A DNA stretch of 6,443 bases from Burkholderiales bacterium RIFCSPHIGHO2_12_FULL_61_11 (GCA_001770785.1 MERZ01000257.1:1-6443); one strand, 5' to 3'; positions 1 to 6,050 are shown, counted from the first letter of the stretch. Numbers and translations: made by a program. The notes: generated from the letters alone by a model not told the origin.

Positions 1-131
1 TGGGCGGAAGCCAGCAACACCCCAACTGCCAACGCCAGTCGGCCGAGGGCCAGGCGCTGGGCGGACGAGCCATTTTTAAAACGAAACAATGAAAACAAAA
101 GCAATCGCCTCGGCGTTATGGATGGATTCAC
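1..131 (-). CDS. N-terminal fragment of an exported protein, possibly an M48-family metalloprotease
   Basis: This is the 5' end of a gene that leaves the window on the left; 43 codons are visible. A GTG start at 131-129 is preceded by AAGAG seven bases upstream. The product begins MNPSITPRRLLLF, has a basic stretch (R8, R9, R17, K19, R26, R31), and then a hydrophobic run at about residues 32-43 (LALAVGVLLASA) that looks like a signal peptide ending near an Ala-X-Ala site. Export across the inner membrane is therefore likely. The family cannot be read from this fragment. From memory, an M48 (BepA/Ste24-like) peptidase often lies divergent from moaC in Comamonadaceae, so that is my guess. The gene is divergent from moaC with 47 bp between starts. 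An ATG at 73-71 opens another frame whose product has no signal-like character, so I prefer the GTG frame. Confidence 0.5.
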   Translation of the reverse strand, partial: MNPSITPRRLLLFSLFRFKNGSSAQRLALGRLALAVGVLLASA

Positions 132-178
132 AAATAGGCTCTTATGATGACGCATGGTTGTAAAGGTTTTGTAACAGC

Positions 179-724
179 ATGACGACGTCTCCTCCTCCTC
201 CTCCTCCCCTTTCTTCGGTACTCACGCACTTCGACAGCCAGGGCCAGGCCCACATGGTTGACGTGGCGGACAAGGCGGCCAGCCATCGCATCGCCATTGC
301 GCAGGGTCGCATTGTGATGAATTCGGCCACGCTCGCCATCATTGTGGCGGGTAATGCAAAAAAGGGCGACGTGCTGGGCATTGCCCGCGTTGCCGGCATC
401 ATGGCCGCCAAAAAGACCAGCGACCTGATTCCGCTGTGCCATCCGCTGGCGCTGACCCATGTTGCGATTGATTTTATCGCTGGCCACGCCATTCCGAAGG
501 TGGCAAGCAGCCTCGGTGAAGGTGAAAAAGGGGCTGTCACCTGCACTGCCACGGTAGCAACCGTCGGCCCCACCGGCGTCGAGATGGAAGCCCTGACCGC
601 CGTCAGCGTCGCCCTGCTGACGATTTACGACATGTGCAAGGCAGTGGATCGCGGCATGACCTTCACCGACATCAAACTGCTTGAAAAGCACGGCGGAAAA
701 TCGGGCAGCTTTGTCAAGGCCTGA
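179..724 (+). CDS. moaC: MoaC, cyclic pyranopterin monophosphate synthase
   Basis: MoaC converts the MoaA product 3',8-cyclo-7,8-dihydro-GTP to cyclic pyranopterin monophosphate in molybdenum cofactor synthesis; it is cytoplasmic and forms a hexamer of dimers. The 181-residue product shows the family signatures: HMVDVADK (25-32), KKGD (61-64), [13 protein letters not shown] (78-90), [24 protein letters not shown] (133-156) and the C-terminal [10 protein letters not shown] (167-176). Residues matching the E. coli active site are K62, H88, D151 and K154. The protein is about 20 residues longer than E. coli MoaC because of an N-terminal extension carrying six consecutive prolines (5-10), encoded by a CCT repeat. 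The ATG at 179 is the only reasonable start before the conserved HFD/HMVDV region; its Shine-Dalgarno is weak (AAAGG about 12 bases upstream). No other moa gene is in the window. The gene converges on pglL with only 12 bp between the stop codons. Confidence 0.96.
   Translation: MTTSPPPPPPLSSVLTHFDSQGQAHMVDVADKAASHRIAIAQGRIVMNSATLAIIVAGNAKKGDVLGIARVAGIMAAKKTSDLIPLCHPLALTHVAIDFIAGHAIPKVASSLGEGEKGAVTCTATVATVGPTGVEMEALTAVSVALLTIYDMCKAVDRGMTFTDIKLLEKHGGKSGSFVKA
191..208 (+). repeat. (CCT)5 trinucleotide repeat encoding polyproline in MoaC
   Basis: Five perfect CCT units (191-205) followed by CCC encode prolines 5-10 of MoaC. Because the unit is three bases long, slippage would change the number of prolines without breaking the frame. 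Runs of proline this close to the start are known to stall ribosomes and to need elongation factor P. Confidence 0.85.
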
Positions 725-736
725 GCGGCCTGCGCG

Positions 737-2397
737 TCAGTTCGCTGGCGGCAGGCGCGCGGCAACCTTCGCCTGGCCGGCGGCCCAGCGCGCGTAGTCG
801 TCAGGAAACGCCGCCCGGTAGCGCGCCAGCAGCGCCGCGGCTTCCTCGTCACGGCGCAGCAGGCGGGCGCTCTCGATGAGCTTTTCAATGACCCGCGGCT
901 CGGGCGAGTAATGCAGCAAGGCCGCTGCGGTATCGAAGACCCACTGGGCGTTGTCGCGGTTCAGCGGCGTCACGCTCAAGGTTGCAAATCGGGCCTGCTG
1001 GCGAAACAGCCAGACGCGCTGCATCTTGGCCAGCGTATCGTCGCGGTAGGCCGCACTGCGCTGCGCGGGCTGCAGGTAAATCTGGCTCACCCGGTGATAG
1101 TCGATTCCCGCAGCCGCCAGGAACGCTATCATCGTAGTAGCTGCCAGCGCTCGCAGATATTTGGCCAGTGCCCTGCTTTGCTTGAATTTCTGTAACTGCT
1201 CAAGTCCCTCGAAGTAGGTCGGGTTAGCGAAGCGTAACCCGACATCCCTGAAGGGGGCAGCAGAAGCAGATGTCGGGTTACGCCTGTGGCTAACCCGACC
1301 TACGGGGAATTTGAAGCCCTGAGTACTCGCCGAAGCACTCGACCACAGCAAACCCGCGCACAGCGCCACTGCAATCTGGAACGGCCCGTACCAAAGCGGA
1401 TATTCCAGCAGGCTGTGCAGCGCAATGACGGCCAGCACGCCCCAGGCCATTTGCCGCGCGACGAGGTTTCACGCCAGGGCTTGGCGCGCCAGACGATCCA
1501 GGCCAGGCCGGTGCAGATGGCCAAGGCGGCGGGAAGCCCCAGTTCCACCGCCAGCTGCAGCGGCAAATTGTGGGCGTTGTCGAGAATTTCGCAAAAGCGC
1601 GGGCCCGGGTAGAGCGTCATGAAGTGGGCATAGTCCAGTTCGCCCCAGCCCCAACCCAGCCACGGTTTCTGGGCAATCAGCGTCAGCACGTTGGACCACA
1701 ACACCAGCCGGCTGCCGCAGCCCGGCGTTTCCGCCAAGCGGCCAAACAGCCCTGCGCTGCTCAGCCCGGTGGCCACGTTCAGCAGCCAGGGCAGCGCCAG
1801 CACCGCCAGCCCATACGCCAGCAGCGCCTGCAGCGCAAACACCGCCAGACGCCGCTGGCCACGCAGCGCGGGCAGCGCCCACCCTGTCGTCAGCGCTAGA
1901 ATCAGCGCCCACTGCAACAAGCCCGTGCGCGAGCTGCTGGCCGCATTGCCCAGCGCCAGCAGCAGCATCGCAAGGTAGGCCCAGCCCGGCACAAGGCGCG
2001 CCGGTGCTTGCCGCGCGAGCAGGCCAATCAAGGCCAGCAAACCGATGCTGGTGAGCGTGGCAAACTGGTTGCGCTGACGCAAATTGGCAAAGGCCTCCCC
2101 GGCGCCGGTCTGGCTGACCCACGGGCTAATAGCGCTCGCCAGCCCGAAATACTGCAGCAGACCGATCACCGCGCTGGTGACGGCGGCCAGCAGCCAGGCG
2201 GTGGCGATGAGCCTGACGTTGATCCCGCGCCGAAACAGCCACAGCAGCACCGCGCAACAGGCCGAAACCAGCCACGGCCAGGCATTGGGCGTCGGCCCCG
2301 AGGTGTAGGGGCTGAGCCAGGGCAGGACCAGCAACGCAGCCAAACCCCAGGCGGGCAATTGCCTCTTGTCTAGCGTTTGCAGCACAGGGTCATTCAC
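737..2397 (-). pseudogene. pglL: PglL/Wzy-type O-oligosaccharyltransferase (pilin glycosylation ligase), frameshifted and interrupted in frame by a REP pair
   Basis: The product would be an inner-membrane ligase of the O-antigen ligase/Wzy_C superfamily that moves lipid-linked glycan onto protein (typically type IV pilin) in the periplasm. It starts at GTG 2397 (an in-frame TAA lies two codons upstream) and has many membrane helices in residues 15-300. Signatures are ANLRQRNQFAT (104-114; PglL_A-like), ASSSRTGLLQW (153-163), GSRLVLW (228-234) and ILDNAHNLPLQ (271-281), whose NAHN histidine matches the expected active-site position. Homology then jumps frame: codons to about R314 (1458-1456) are in one frame, and RQMAWGVLAVIALHSLLEY continues in the next from 1456 to the stop at 737-739. 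One base is missing, probably CGCCGG read as CGCGG. The second part holds the last helices and a soluble TPR-like tail (YHRVSQIYL, SPEPRVIEKLIESA, LLARYRAAFPDDYARWA). A REP pair adds 30 residues at 1214-1303. Without the frameshift it would be about 550 residues. No pilin gene is visible nearby. The inactive call depends on the frameshift being real. Confidence 0.82.
1214..1303. repeat. REP-type paired inverted repeat (BIME-like) inside pglL
   Basis: Two copies of a GTAGGTCGGGTTAGC...GCGTAACCCGACAT unit face each other: left arm 1214-1245 and right arm 1270-1303 (reverse complement), separated by a 24-bp spacer. The outer 15 bases and inner 14 bases of the arms pair exactly; only the short centres differ. 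Each arm is itself an imperfect palindrome (GTCGGGTTA / TAACCCGAC). This is the architecture of repetitive extragenic palindromes mobilised by RAYT-type Y1 transposases; similar GTCGGGTTA repeats are widespread in proteobacteria. No transposase is in the window. The element is 90 bp, exactly 30 codons, and reads without a stop in the pglL frame, while both other frames on that strand contain TAG within the first 14 bases. No clear target-site duplication is visible. Confidence 0.85.
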
Positions 2398-2533
2398 TGG
2401 TTAAGGGCAAGGGTGCCTGGCGGGTTATCGCGCGGGAGATTGAAGTGTGCCATCGAAATCCGGGAGCAGATTTCCACAGGTGCTGGCGCGCAGATCCAAG
2501 CGACATGGGGAATGGGAGCCCCGCGGCACCGCC
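2398..2533. other. Intergenic region between pagL and pglL
   Basis: These 136 bp separate the pagL stop from the pglL GTG start. I see no convincing gene, promoter or intrinsic terminator. A short inverted repeat GAAATC/GATTTC (2455-2460 and 2469-2474, 8-base loop) is present without a T-tract. The pglL start lacks a clear Shine-Dalgarno sequence. Confidence 0.5.
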
Positions 2534-3088
2534 TCAAAAAATCATTCTTGCGCTTAGAACGGCAAAATTTGCACCGCTGTTTGGACGCTTGATCCCGCCG
2601 TTGGAAAAATGCTGGATTTTCAGACCGAGATCGAGTTTGTTGGCAAATACATACCCTATCCCTGCGTGATCCCCGAACTGAAAGGAGGTTGAGAAGTTGC
2701 GGCCGTTATTGTCATAGACCCGGGATAGCAGGTGAGCGCTAATACCTGCTTCTGCATAAGGCCCGGTTTTGCTGTCGCGCTGAAAGCGCAACACCGGCGT
2801 GATGCCGATGTCGGTAATATTCTGCGTGGCATCCGGCCGGTTTTGATATTGCGTGCCGCGCCATTGCGCCAGCGTCAAATCCCAATAGCCGCCGATATGG
2901 CTATTGTTGGATTGCCACCATTTGTTCGCCCAGTTCCATTGCGCGCCGACACGAACAATATGGGTCTTGTTGCCGCTGGCTGCTTCGAAGGAGATGGAAT
3001 CGGCCGCATGACCGCGGGTCTGCGTGGCAAAAATGGCAAAGCTTGCACAAAGAAACTGGATGGCGATTTGCTTGAAAAGTAAAGTCAT
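2534..3088 (-). CDS. pagL: PagL-family lipid A 3-O-deacylase (acyloxyacyl hydrolase), outer membrane
   Basis: PagL is an eight-stranded outer-membrane beta-barrel that removes the 3-position acyl chain of lipid A, altering endotoxin activity and envelope properties. The 184-residue product starts with a signal peptide (MTLLFKQIAIQFLCASFAIF, cleavage near A29) and ends in phenylalanine, as outer-membrane barrels do. Family features are WNWANKWWQ (51-59), GYWDLTLAQW (67-76), the TPVLRF strand (97-102), GPYAEAGI (109-116) and the active-site segment QHFSNGGIKRPNSG (159-172). His160 and Ser162 match the catalytic His126/Ser128 of the Pseudomonas aeruginosa enzyme; the position of its Glu140 is Asn174 here. 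I chose ATG 3088 because the signal peptide begins there and AAAGA lies upstream; two in-frame starts at 3145 and 3142 would add a non-signal leader and lack a ribosome site. Base composition is lower in GC than pglL or adh, suggesting a separate history. Confidence 0.9.
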   Translation of the reverse strand: MTLLFKQIAIQFLCASFAIFATQTRGHAADSISFEAASGNKTHIVRVGAQWNWANKWWQSNNSHIGGYWDLTLAQWRGTQYQNRPDATQNITDIGITPVLRFQRDSKTGPYAEAGISAHLLSRVYDNNGRNFSTSFQFGDHAGIGYVFANKLDLGLKIQHFSNGGIKRPNSGANFAVLSARMIF

Positions 3089-3369
3089 CGCAATCTTTAA
3101 TGATCGAGAAAAGTTGATTAATTCATCGAAACATCGTGCCATCATTATTGACGCTGCGGGTCCGCGATTGTAGCTTTGCAGAGTGGACCTGGCCGCTATT
3201 GGCCGACATCAATTTCCTTGTACCACATCGAAGGCCCGCCGCACGCAGCGCAAGATGCGTGATACCAAATGCAGAGCGGGGATGGGTCATGGCGGGCTGT
3301 CCTGGGTTTTGAGCAGCAGGGAACAATTTGAAATTGATCTCCTTCATGGCCTAACGCTGGAATGACGGG
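3089..3369. other. Intergenic region upstream of pagL, no gene recognised
   Basis: About 280 bp lie between the VOC gene stop and the pagL start. Open frames exist on both strands (for example 3183-3365 plus), but their translations resemble no family and lack ribosome sites. A TACAAT hexamer on the minus strand (3172-3167) could be a -10 element for pagL, but no matching -35 is seen. Confidence 0.4.
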
Positions 3370-3798
3370 TCAGGCCACCTCTGTTGGCAATAGCTGGGGA
3401 TTCCATACCACCTCCCAGAGATGCCCCTCCGGATCCTGGAAATAGCCAGCGTAGCCGCCCCAGAACGTATCTTGAGCGGGTTTCACGACCACCGCGCCGG
3501 CCTCTTGCGCTTGTTTCATGACGGCGTCGACCTCAGCTCTTGAAGAAACGTTGTGGCCGAGCGTGAACTCGGTTGCGCTCCGTTCCGCCAGCGGCAGACC
3601 TGCATCATGTGCGATGCTGTTGCGCGGCCAAAGCGCCAATTTCAAACCGGCCTCCAGGTCAAAGAAAGCAACGGCGCCATATTCGAACTCTTTGCCGATA
3701 ATTCCCTCGCCAGTCAGGCCAAGGCCGTCACGGTAGAAGCGAACCGCGCCCTCCAAATCGTCGACGCCAATGGTGATGACGGTGATGCGGGGCTTCAT
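3370..3798 (-). CDS. VOC-superfamily (glyoxalase/bleomycin-resistance fold) protein
   Basis: The 142-residue product has the two beta-alpha-beta-beta-beta modules of the vicinal oxygen chelate fold. The first runs from ITVITIGVDDLEGAVRFYRDGLG (5-27) to the strand pair around FEYGAVAFFDLEAGLKLALW (38-57). The second runs from EFTLGHNVSSRAEVDAVMKQAQ (77-98) to GYFQDPEGHLWEVVWNP (118-134), which holds the usual DP-(E/D)-GH-x-WE signature with E129 as a likely metal ligand. Substrate cannot be told from sequence; many relatives are annotated as glyoxalase-like or uncharacterised. Start ATG 3798 is set by GGAGGAG nine bases upstream; an in-frame GTG at 3825 overlaps the upstream gene's end and is unlikely. 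The gene lies 19 nt after the alcohol dehydrogenase stop, so the two are probably co-transcribed. A role next to an alcohol/aldehyde enzyme, such as handling reactive carbonyls, is only an inference. Confidence 0.88.
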   Translation of the reverse strand: MKPRITVITIGVDDLEGAVRFYRDGLGLTGEGIIGKEFEYGAVAFFDLEAGLKLALWPRNSIAHDAGLPLAERSATEFTLGHNVSSRAEVDAVMKQAQEAGAVVVKPAQDTFWGGYAGYFQDPEGHLWEVVWNPQLLPTEVA

Positions 3799-3807
3799 GG
3801 CTGCGCA

Positions 3808-3814
3808 CTCCTCC
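3808..3814 (-). promoter_or_regulatory. Shine-Dalgarno site that sets the VOC start
   Basis: GGAGGAG on the minus strand, nine bases before ATG 3798. It lies in the short gap just after the adh stop codon (3820-3818), which supports translation of the second gene from the same message and argues against the earlier GTG. Confidence 0.75.
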
Positions 3815-3817
3815 GCT

Positions 3818-4852
3818 TCAAGCACCCGAGAAGTCCATTACCACGCGGGAAGGCACATCGCCATGCGCCAGCCGCTCGAACACCTGGTTGATGGCCGACA
3901 ACGGCTGCAACTCAATGTCCGCCTTGACCTTGCCTGCAGCCGCAAACGCCAGCGCTTCGGCCATGTCGCTGCGGCTGCCGACGAAAGAGCCGCGGATGGT
4001 GATGCAGTTGGCGACCACATCGAACAAGGGTGTCGGGAATTCGCCCGGCGGCAGGCCCACCAGTACGCAGGTGCCCCACTTGCGCGTCATGCCCACACCC
4101 TGCTTGAAGGCGCTCAGGGACGGCGCAGTGATCAGTACGCCGTGGGCACCGCCCCCCGTGGCCTTTTTCACCGCGGCAGCGGGGTCGCCGTTTTTTGCGT
4201 TCACCATGACATCGGCACCCAGGCGCTTGGCGTGTTTGAGTTTGCCGTCGTCGATGTCCACTGCACAGACCAGCAGGCCCATGGCCTTGGCGAACTGAAT
4301 GCCCAGATGGCCCAAGCCACCCACGCCTGAGATGACAACCCATTCGCCTGGCCGGGCCTGGGTCTCCTTGATGCCCTTGTACGACGTGATACCGGCGCAG
4401 ATCAGCGGTGCCACCTCGCGTGGCGCCAGGTGGGCCGGTATGTGGGCCACGTAATTCGGGTCCGCGACAATGTACTCGGCAAAGCCGCCGTTCTTCGTGT
4501 AGCCACCGAACTGGGCCTCGGGACAGACCGGCTCGCGTGCGGCAAGGCAATACTCACAATGCCCGCAAGCGGAATACAGCCATGGCACGCCGACGCGGTC
4601 GCCCTCCTTGACTGCCGTCACCCCCGTGCCAAGGGCAGTGACGATACCGATGCCTTCGTGGCCTGGCGTGAACGGCAGCGTGGGCTTGAGCGGCCAGTCG
4701 CCATTGGCGGCGTGCAGGTCGGTGTGACACACGCCACAGGCCTCTGTCTTGACCAGTATCTGGCCGGGCCCGGGGCTGGGAATATCGAGTTCCTTGATCA
4801 CCAGCGGCCTGCCGAATTGCTCGACCACCGCCGCTTGCATTTTGTCGGTCAT
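3818..4852 (-). CDS. adhP: Zinc-dependent medium-chain alcohol dehydrogenase, AdhP-like
   Basis: This enzyme oxidises primary alcohols to aldehydes (or the reverse) with NAD(H); it is cytoplasmic and usually tetrameric. The 344-residue product fits the AdhP family length. The N-terminal GroES-like domain carries the catalytic zinc ligands C42 (in ACGVCHTDLHAANGDWP), H65 (in PGHEGIG) and C152 (in PLICAGITSYKG). The structural zinc lobe has C96, C99, C102 and C110 in the usual C-x2-C-x2-C-x7-C spacing. The Rossmann domain has GVGGLG at 176-181, and D199 at the end of the second strand favours NAD over NADP. All key residues are intact. The frame is open upstream to 5041, but ATG 4852 has AGGGAG six bases before it and gives the family N-terminus (MTDKMQAAVVEQFG), so the 63-residue extension is rejected. 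It heads a two-gene unit with the VOC gene. The aldehyde/alcohol substrate is not determined. Confidence 0.95.
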   Translation of the reverse strand: MTDKMQAAVVEQFGRPLVIKELDIPSPGPGQILVKTEACGVCHTDLHAANGDWPLKPTLPFTPGHEGIGIVTALGTGVTAVKEGDRVGVPWLYSACGHCEYCLAAREPVCPEAQFGGYTKNGGFAEYIVADPNYVAHIPAHLAPREVAPLICAGITSYKGIKETQARPGEWVVISGVGGLGHLGIQFAKAMGLLVCAVDIDDGKLKHAKRLGADVMVNAKNGDPAAAVKKATGGGAHGVLITAPSLSAFKQGVGMTRKWGTCVLVGLPPGEFPTPLFDVVANCITIRGSFVGSRSDMAEALAFAAAGKVKADIELQPLSAINQVFERLAHGDVPSRVVMDFSGA

Positions 4853-4858
4853 GATCAA

Positions 4859-4864
4859 CTCCCT
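4859..4864 (-). promoter_or_regulatory. Shine-Dalgarno site that sets the adhP start
   Basis: AGGGAG on the minus strand, six bases before ATG 4852. It is the reason for choosing this start over upstream in-frame ATGs at 4945, 4942 and 5041. Confidence 0.7.
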
Positions 4865-4927
4865 GGTTATCGTGGCAAGGCGAACCAGCTTCCTGTTGAA
4901 GGGCAGTTCCGCATCGGTCCAGTCGAT

Positions 4928-4956
4928 ATTGTTGATAGACATCATGCCAGTGTCAA
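4928..4956 (-). promoter_or_regulatory. Probable sigma70 promoter for adhP
   Basis: On the minus strand a perfect -35 TTGACA (4956-4951) is followed after 17 bp by AACAAT (4933-4928), which matches four of six -10 bases. Transcription would start near 4921 and leave a leader of roughly 70 nt before ATG 4852. The match is by eye; the weak -10 is compatible with an activated promoter. Confidence 0.5.
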
Positions 4957-5004
4957 TCCGGCCGCGTCCTCGTCTTTGTGTCGATAAGTGGGTGTTCCGT
5001 TTAT

Positions 5005-5020
5005 CTTGCGTGATTGCAAG
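5005..5020. repeat. Inverted repeat CTTGC-N6-GCAAG downstream of mazF
   Basis: Perfect 5-bp arms at 5005-5009 and 5016-5020 flank GTGATT. The site lies 17 bases past the mazF stop and upstream of the adhP promoter. There is no T-tract, so it is more like a protein-binding dyad than an intrinsic terminator; it could be chance. Confidence 0.3.
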
Positions 5021-5037
5021 ACCTGACCCGGTAGGTG

Positions 5038-5373
5038 TCATTTCCCAATCAAGGCCACCATCTTCGCCCTGACTTGTGCCAGTTCATCGGCTGAAACCTT
5101 GCCTTTGTGCCGTGCCTTGAGCGCCACCCAGTCCAGGCTTTTCACCTGGTCAGCCAGTGCAGCGCCCGGACGGTCCCCCGCAATAACTACCTCGAACGGA
5201 TAACCCTTGATTTGCGTCGTCATCGGGCAACAAAGCAAAAGACCGGTTTTGGCGTTGTAGCCTGATGGACTAACAATCAATGCCGGCCGGTGGCCTGCCT
5301 GCTCATGACCCGCTTGGGGGTCGAATTGCAGCCAGACAATATCTCCCGCTTCGGGCACGTAGCGAGCCACCAT
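5038..5373 (-). CDS. mazF: MazF endoribonuclease toxin
   Basis: MazF is an mRNA interferase that cleaves single-stranded RNA at short motifs and stops growth unless bound by MazE. The 111-residue product has the same length as E. coli MazF and aligns with it almost without gaps: RYVPEAGDIVWLQFDP (4-19), EQAGHRPALIVSP (24-36), CCPMTTQIKGYPFEV (48-62) and ALADQVKSLDW (72-82). Residues matching the E. coli catalytic and RNA-binding set, E24, R29 and T52, are all present, so an active toxin is expected. The cleavage motif cannot be predicted. The start ATG 5373 shares one base with the mazE stop (TGATG), which implies translational coupling; a GTG one codon earlier (5376) is also in frame. The gene is the last of its pair, and its stop codon overlaps an ATG (ATGA at 5041-5038) that opens the untranslated upstream extension of adhP. 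Confidence 0.95.
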   Translation of the reverse strand: MVARYVPEAGDIVWLQFDPQAGHEQAGHRPALIVSPSGYNAKTGLLLCCPMTTQIKGYPFEVVIAGDRPGAALADQVKSLDWVALKARHKGKVSADELAQVRAKMVALIGK

Positions 5374-5615
5374 CACAAGAGCTCTTGGCCAAGGGGTGCA
5401 CCAAAATCAGCTTCACCATGCAGATTTTCCGGCGTGATGCCAGCCAGCAGTTTGGCCAAGTCGTATTCCCTGGTGCGAACGGGGTCGATCACAATAATGC
5501 CCCCCTCTTCACGAACATCAACCTGATCGTCCAGACGCAGTCGGGCGGCCTCCATAATCCCGGCCGGAATGCGGATGGATGCACTGTTACCCCACTTTTT
5601 GACAGTTACCAGCAT
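5373..5615 (-). CDS. mazE: MazE antitoxin, AbrB-type DNA-binding protein
   Basis: MazE neutralises MazF and represses its own operon. The 80-residue product has the N-terminal swapped-hairpin AbrB/MazE domain (MLVTVKKWGNSASIRIPAGI, residues 1-20, through about 47, ending IIVIDPVR), with the KWGNS and RIP motifs that contact DNA. The acidic C-terminal tail, including LLAGITPENLHGEADFG (56-72), corresponds to the MazF-wrapping segment of E. coli MazE (ITPENLHENIDWG). The start ATG 5615 has an excellent AAGGAGG five bases upstream. Gene order antitoxin-toxin and the one-base overlap are typical for the family. The strong ribosome site on the antitoxin fits the usual need for an excess of antitoxin. 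Confidence 0.95.
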   Translation of the reverse strand: MLVTVKKWGNSASIRIPAGIMEAARLRLDDQVDVREEGGIIVIDPVRTREYDLAKLLAGITPENLHGEADFGAPLGQELL

Positions 5616-5634
5616 GTCGACCTCCTTGTTGCGT

Positions 5635-5685
5635 CAATGTCGATACGTTAGCAGTTTCATCGGTAGGCTCAACATTGTTGATACG
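5635..5685. promoter_or_regulatory. mazE: Candidate mazEF operator region with two similar direct repeats
   Basis: Upstream of mazE, CAATGTCGATACG (5635-5647) and CATTGTTGATACG (5673-5685) match at 11 of 13 positions in the same orientation, 38 bp apart. An 11-bp palindrome CAACATTGTTG (5670-5680) overlaps the second. MazE-MazF complexes bind repeated sites in their own promoter, so this is a reasonable operator region. I could not assign a clean -10/-35 pair (TTGAGC at 5672-5667 is the best -35). Confidence 0.35.
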
Positions 5686-5712
5686 CCGCGACCCCGAGTC
5701 ATCGCAGAAATC

Positions 5713-5727
5713 AATTGGAATCCGACC
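5713..5727. repeat. Left copy of the AATT-R-GAATC-Y-GACC motif flanking higBA
   Basis: AATTGGAATCCGACC lies 14 bp past the higA stop. It matches AATTAGAATCTGACC at 6402-6416 at 13 of 15 positions, in the same orientation, so the pair encloses higBA. Both are followed by a C-rich stretch and ATT. Confidence 0.55.
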
Positions 5728-5740
5728 CCCATTGCGCGTC

Positions 5741-6046
5741 TTAGGCAGCGAGCGCCAGCGGCTCAATTTCGGCTTCTATTTGCTTGGCCTTTTCGCGCTC
5801 AGCCAGCTTAAGGTCATACATCTGCTGCAGATTGAGCCACGACTGCGCATCGCCGCCAAAAAAGCGCGCCAGGCGCAAGGCGGTGTCGGGCGTCACGCCG
5901 CGCCGCTCCAGCACGATGTCGTTGATGCGCCCGGCCGGCACATGGAGCGCCTTGGACAGCGCATTGGCGCTCAACTTGAGCGGCTTCAAAAAGTCCTCGC
6001 GCAAGACTTCGCCGGGGTGAACCGGCCGCATTCCGTTTTTGATCAT
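5741..6046 (-). CDS. higA: HigA-family antitoxin, XRE-type helix-turn-helix
   Basis: HigA is the antitoxin and autorepressor of the HigBA module. The 101-residue product begins MIKNGMRPVHPGEVLREDFL, the typical HigA opening, followed by a helix-turn-helix: LSANALSKALHVPAGRINDIVLERRGVTPDTALRLARFFG (about 25-64). SWLNLQQMYDL (69-79) and a charged helix (AEREKAKQIEAEIE, 82-95) complete the family pattern. The chosen ATG 6046 has GGAGG five bases upstream; ATG 6058 adds only four residues and would place the ribosome site inside the coding region. The gene starts 24 nt after the higB stop, in the toxin-first order usual for this family. It looks intact and functional, unlike its toxin partner. 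Confidence 0.93.
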   Translation of the reverse strand: MIKNGMRPVHPGEVLREDFLKPLKLSANALSKALHVPAGRINDIVLERRGVTPDTALRLARFFGGDAQSWLNLQQMYDLKLAEREKAKQIEAEIEPLALAA

Positions 6047-6050
6047 GTTG

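Noticed and set aside
128..691. Long minus-strand open frames opposite moaC
   Set aside because: They are mirror images of the moaC codons, have biased arginine/glycine/histidine content, and match no family; moaC on the plus strand is unmistakable.
718..740. Bidirectional terminator between moaC and pglL
   Set aside because: Only 12 bp separate the stops. GGCC-N5-GGCC could form a 4-bp stem, but there is no T-run, so support is too weak.
911..2373. Several plus-strand open frames of 65-121 codons across the pglL region
   Set aside because: High-GC shadow frames opposite a clear membrane-protein gene; no ribosome sites or domain motifs.
2455..2474. GAAATC/GATTTC inverted repeat as a terminator for pagL
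   Set aside because: Only 6-bp, AT-rich arms with an 8-base loop and no T-tract on either strand.
3089..3145. Longer PagL start at 3145 or 3142
   Set aside because: It adds 18-19 residues ahead of a normal signal peptide and has no Shine-Dalgarno sequence.
3183..3365. Small plus-strand gene in the pagL upstream region
   Set aside because: No ribosome site, no recognisable domain, and the opposite strand is equally open.
3351..3375. Integron attC-like sequence (GCCTAAC near 3350)
   Set aside because: Only one short half-site is present, with no paired GTTAGGC and no integrase gene in the window.
4853..5041. 63-residue N-terminal extension of the alcohol dehydrogenase, whose ATG overlaps the mazF stop (ATGA)
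   Set aside because: The family starts at MTDKMQAAV, a good ribosome site precedes ATG 4852, and a probable promoter lies inside the extension. The ATGA overlap is probably coincidental.
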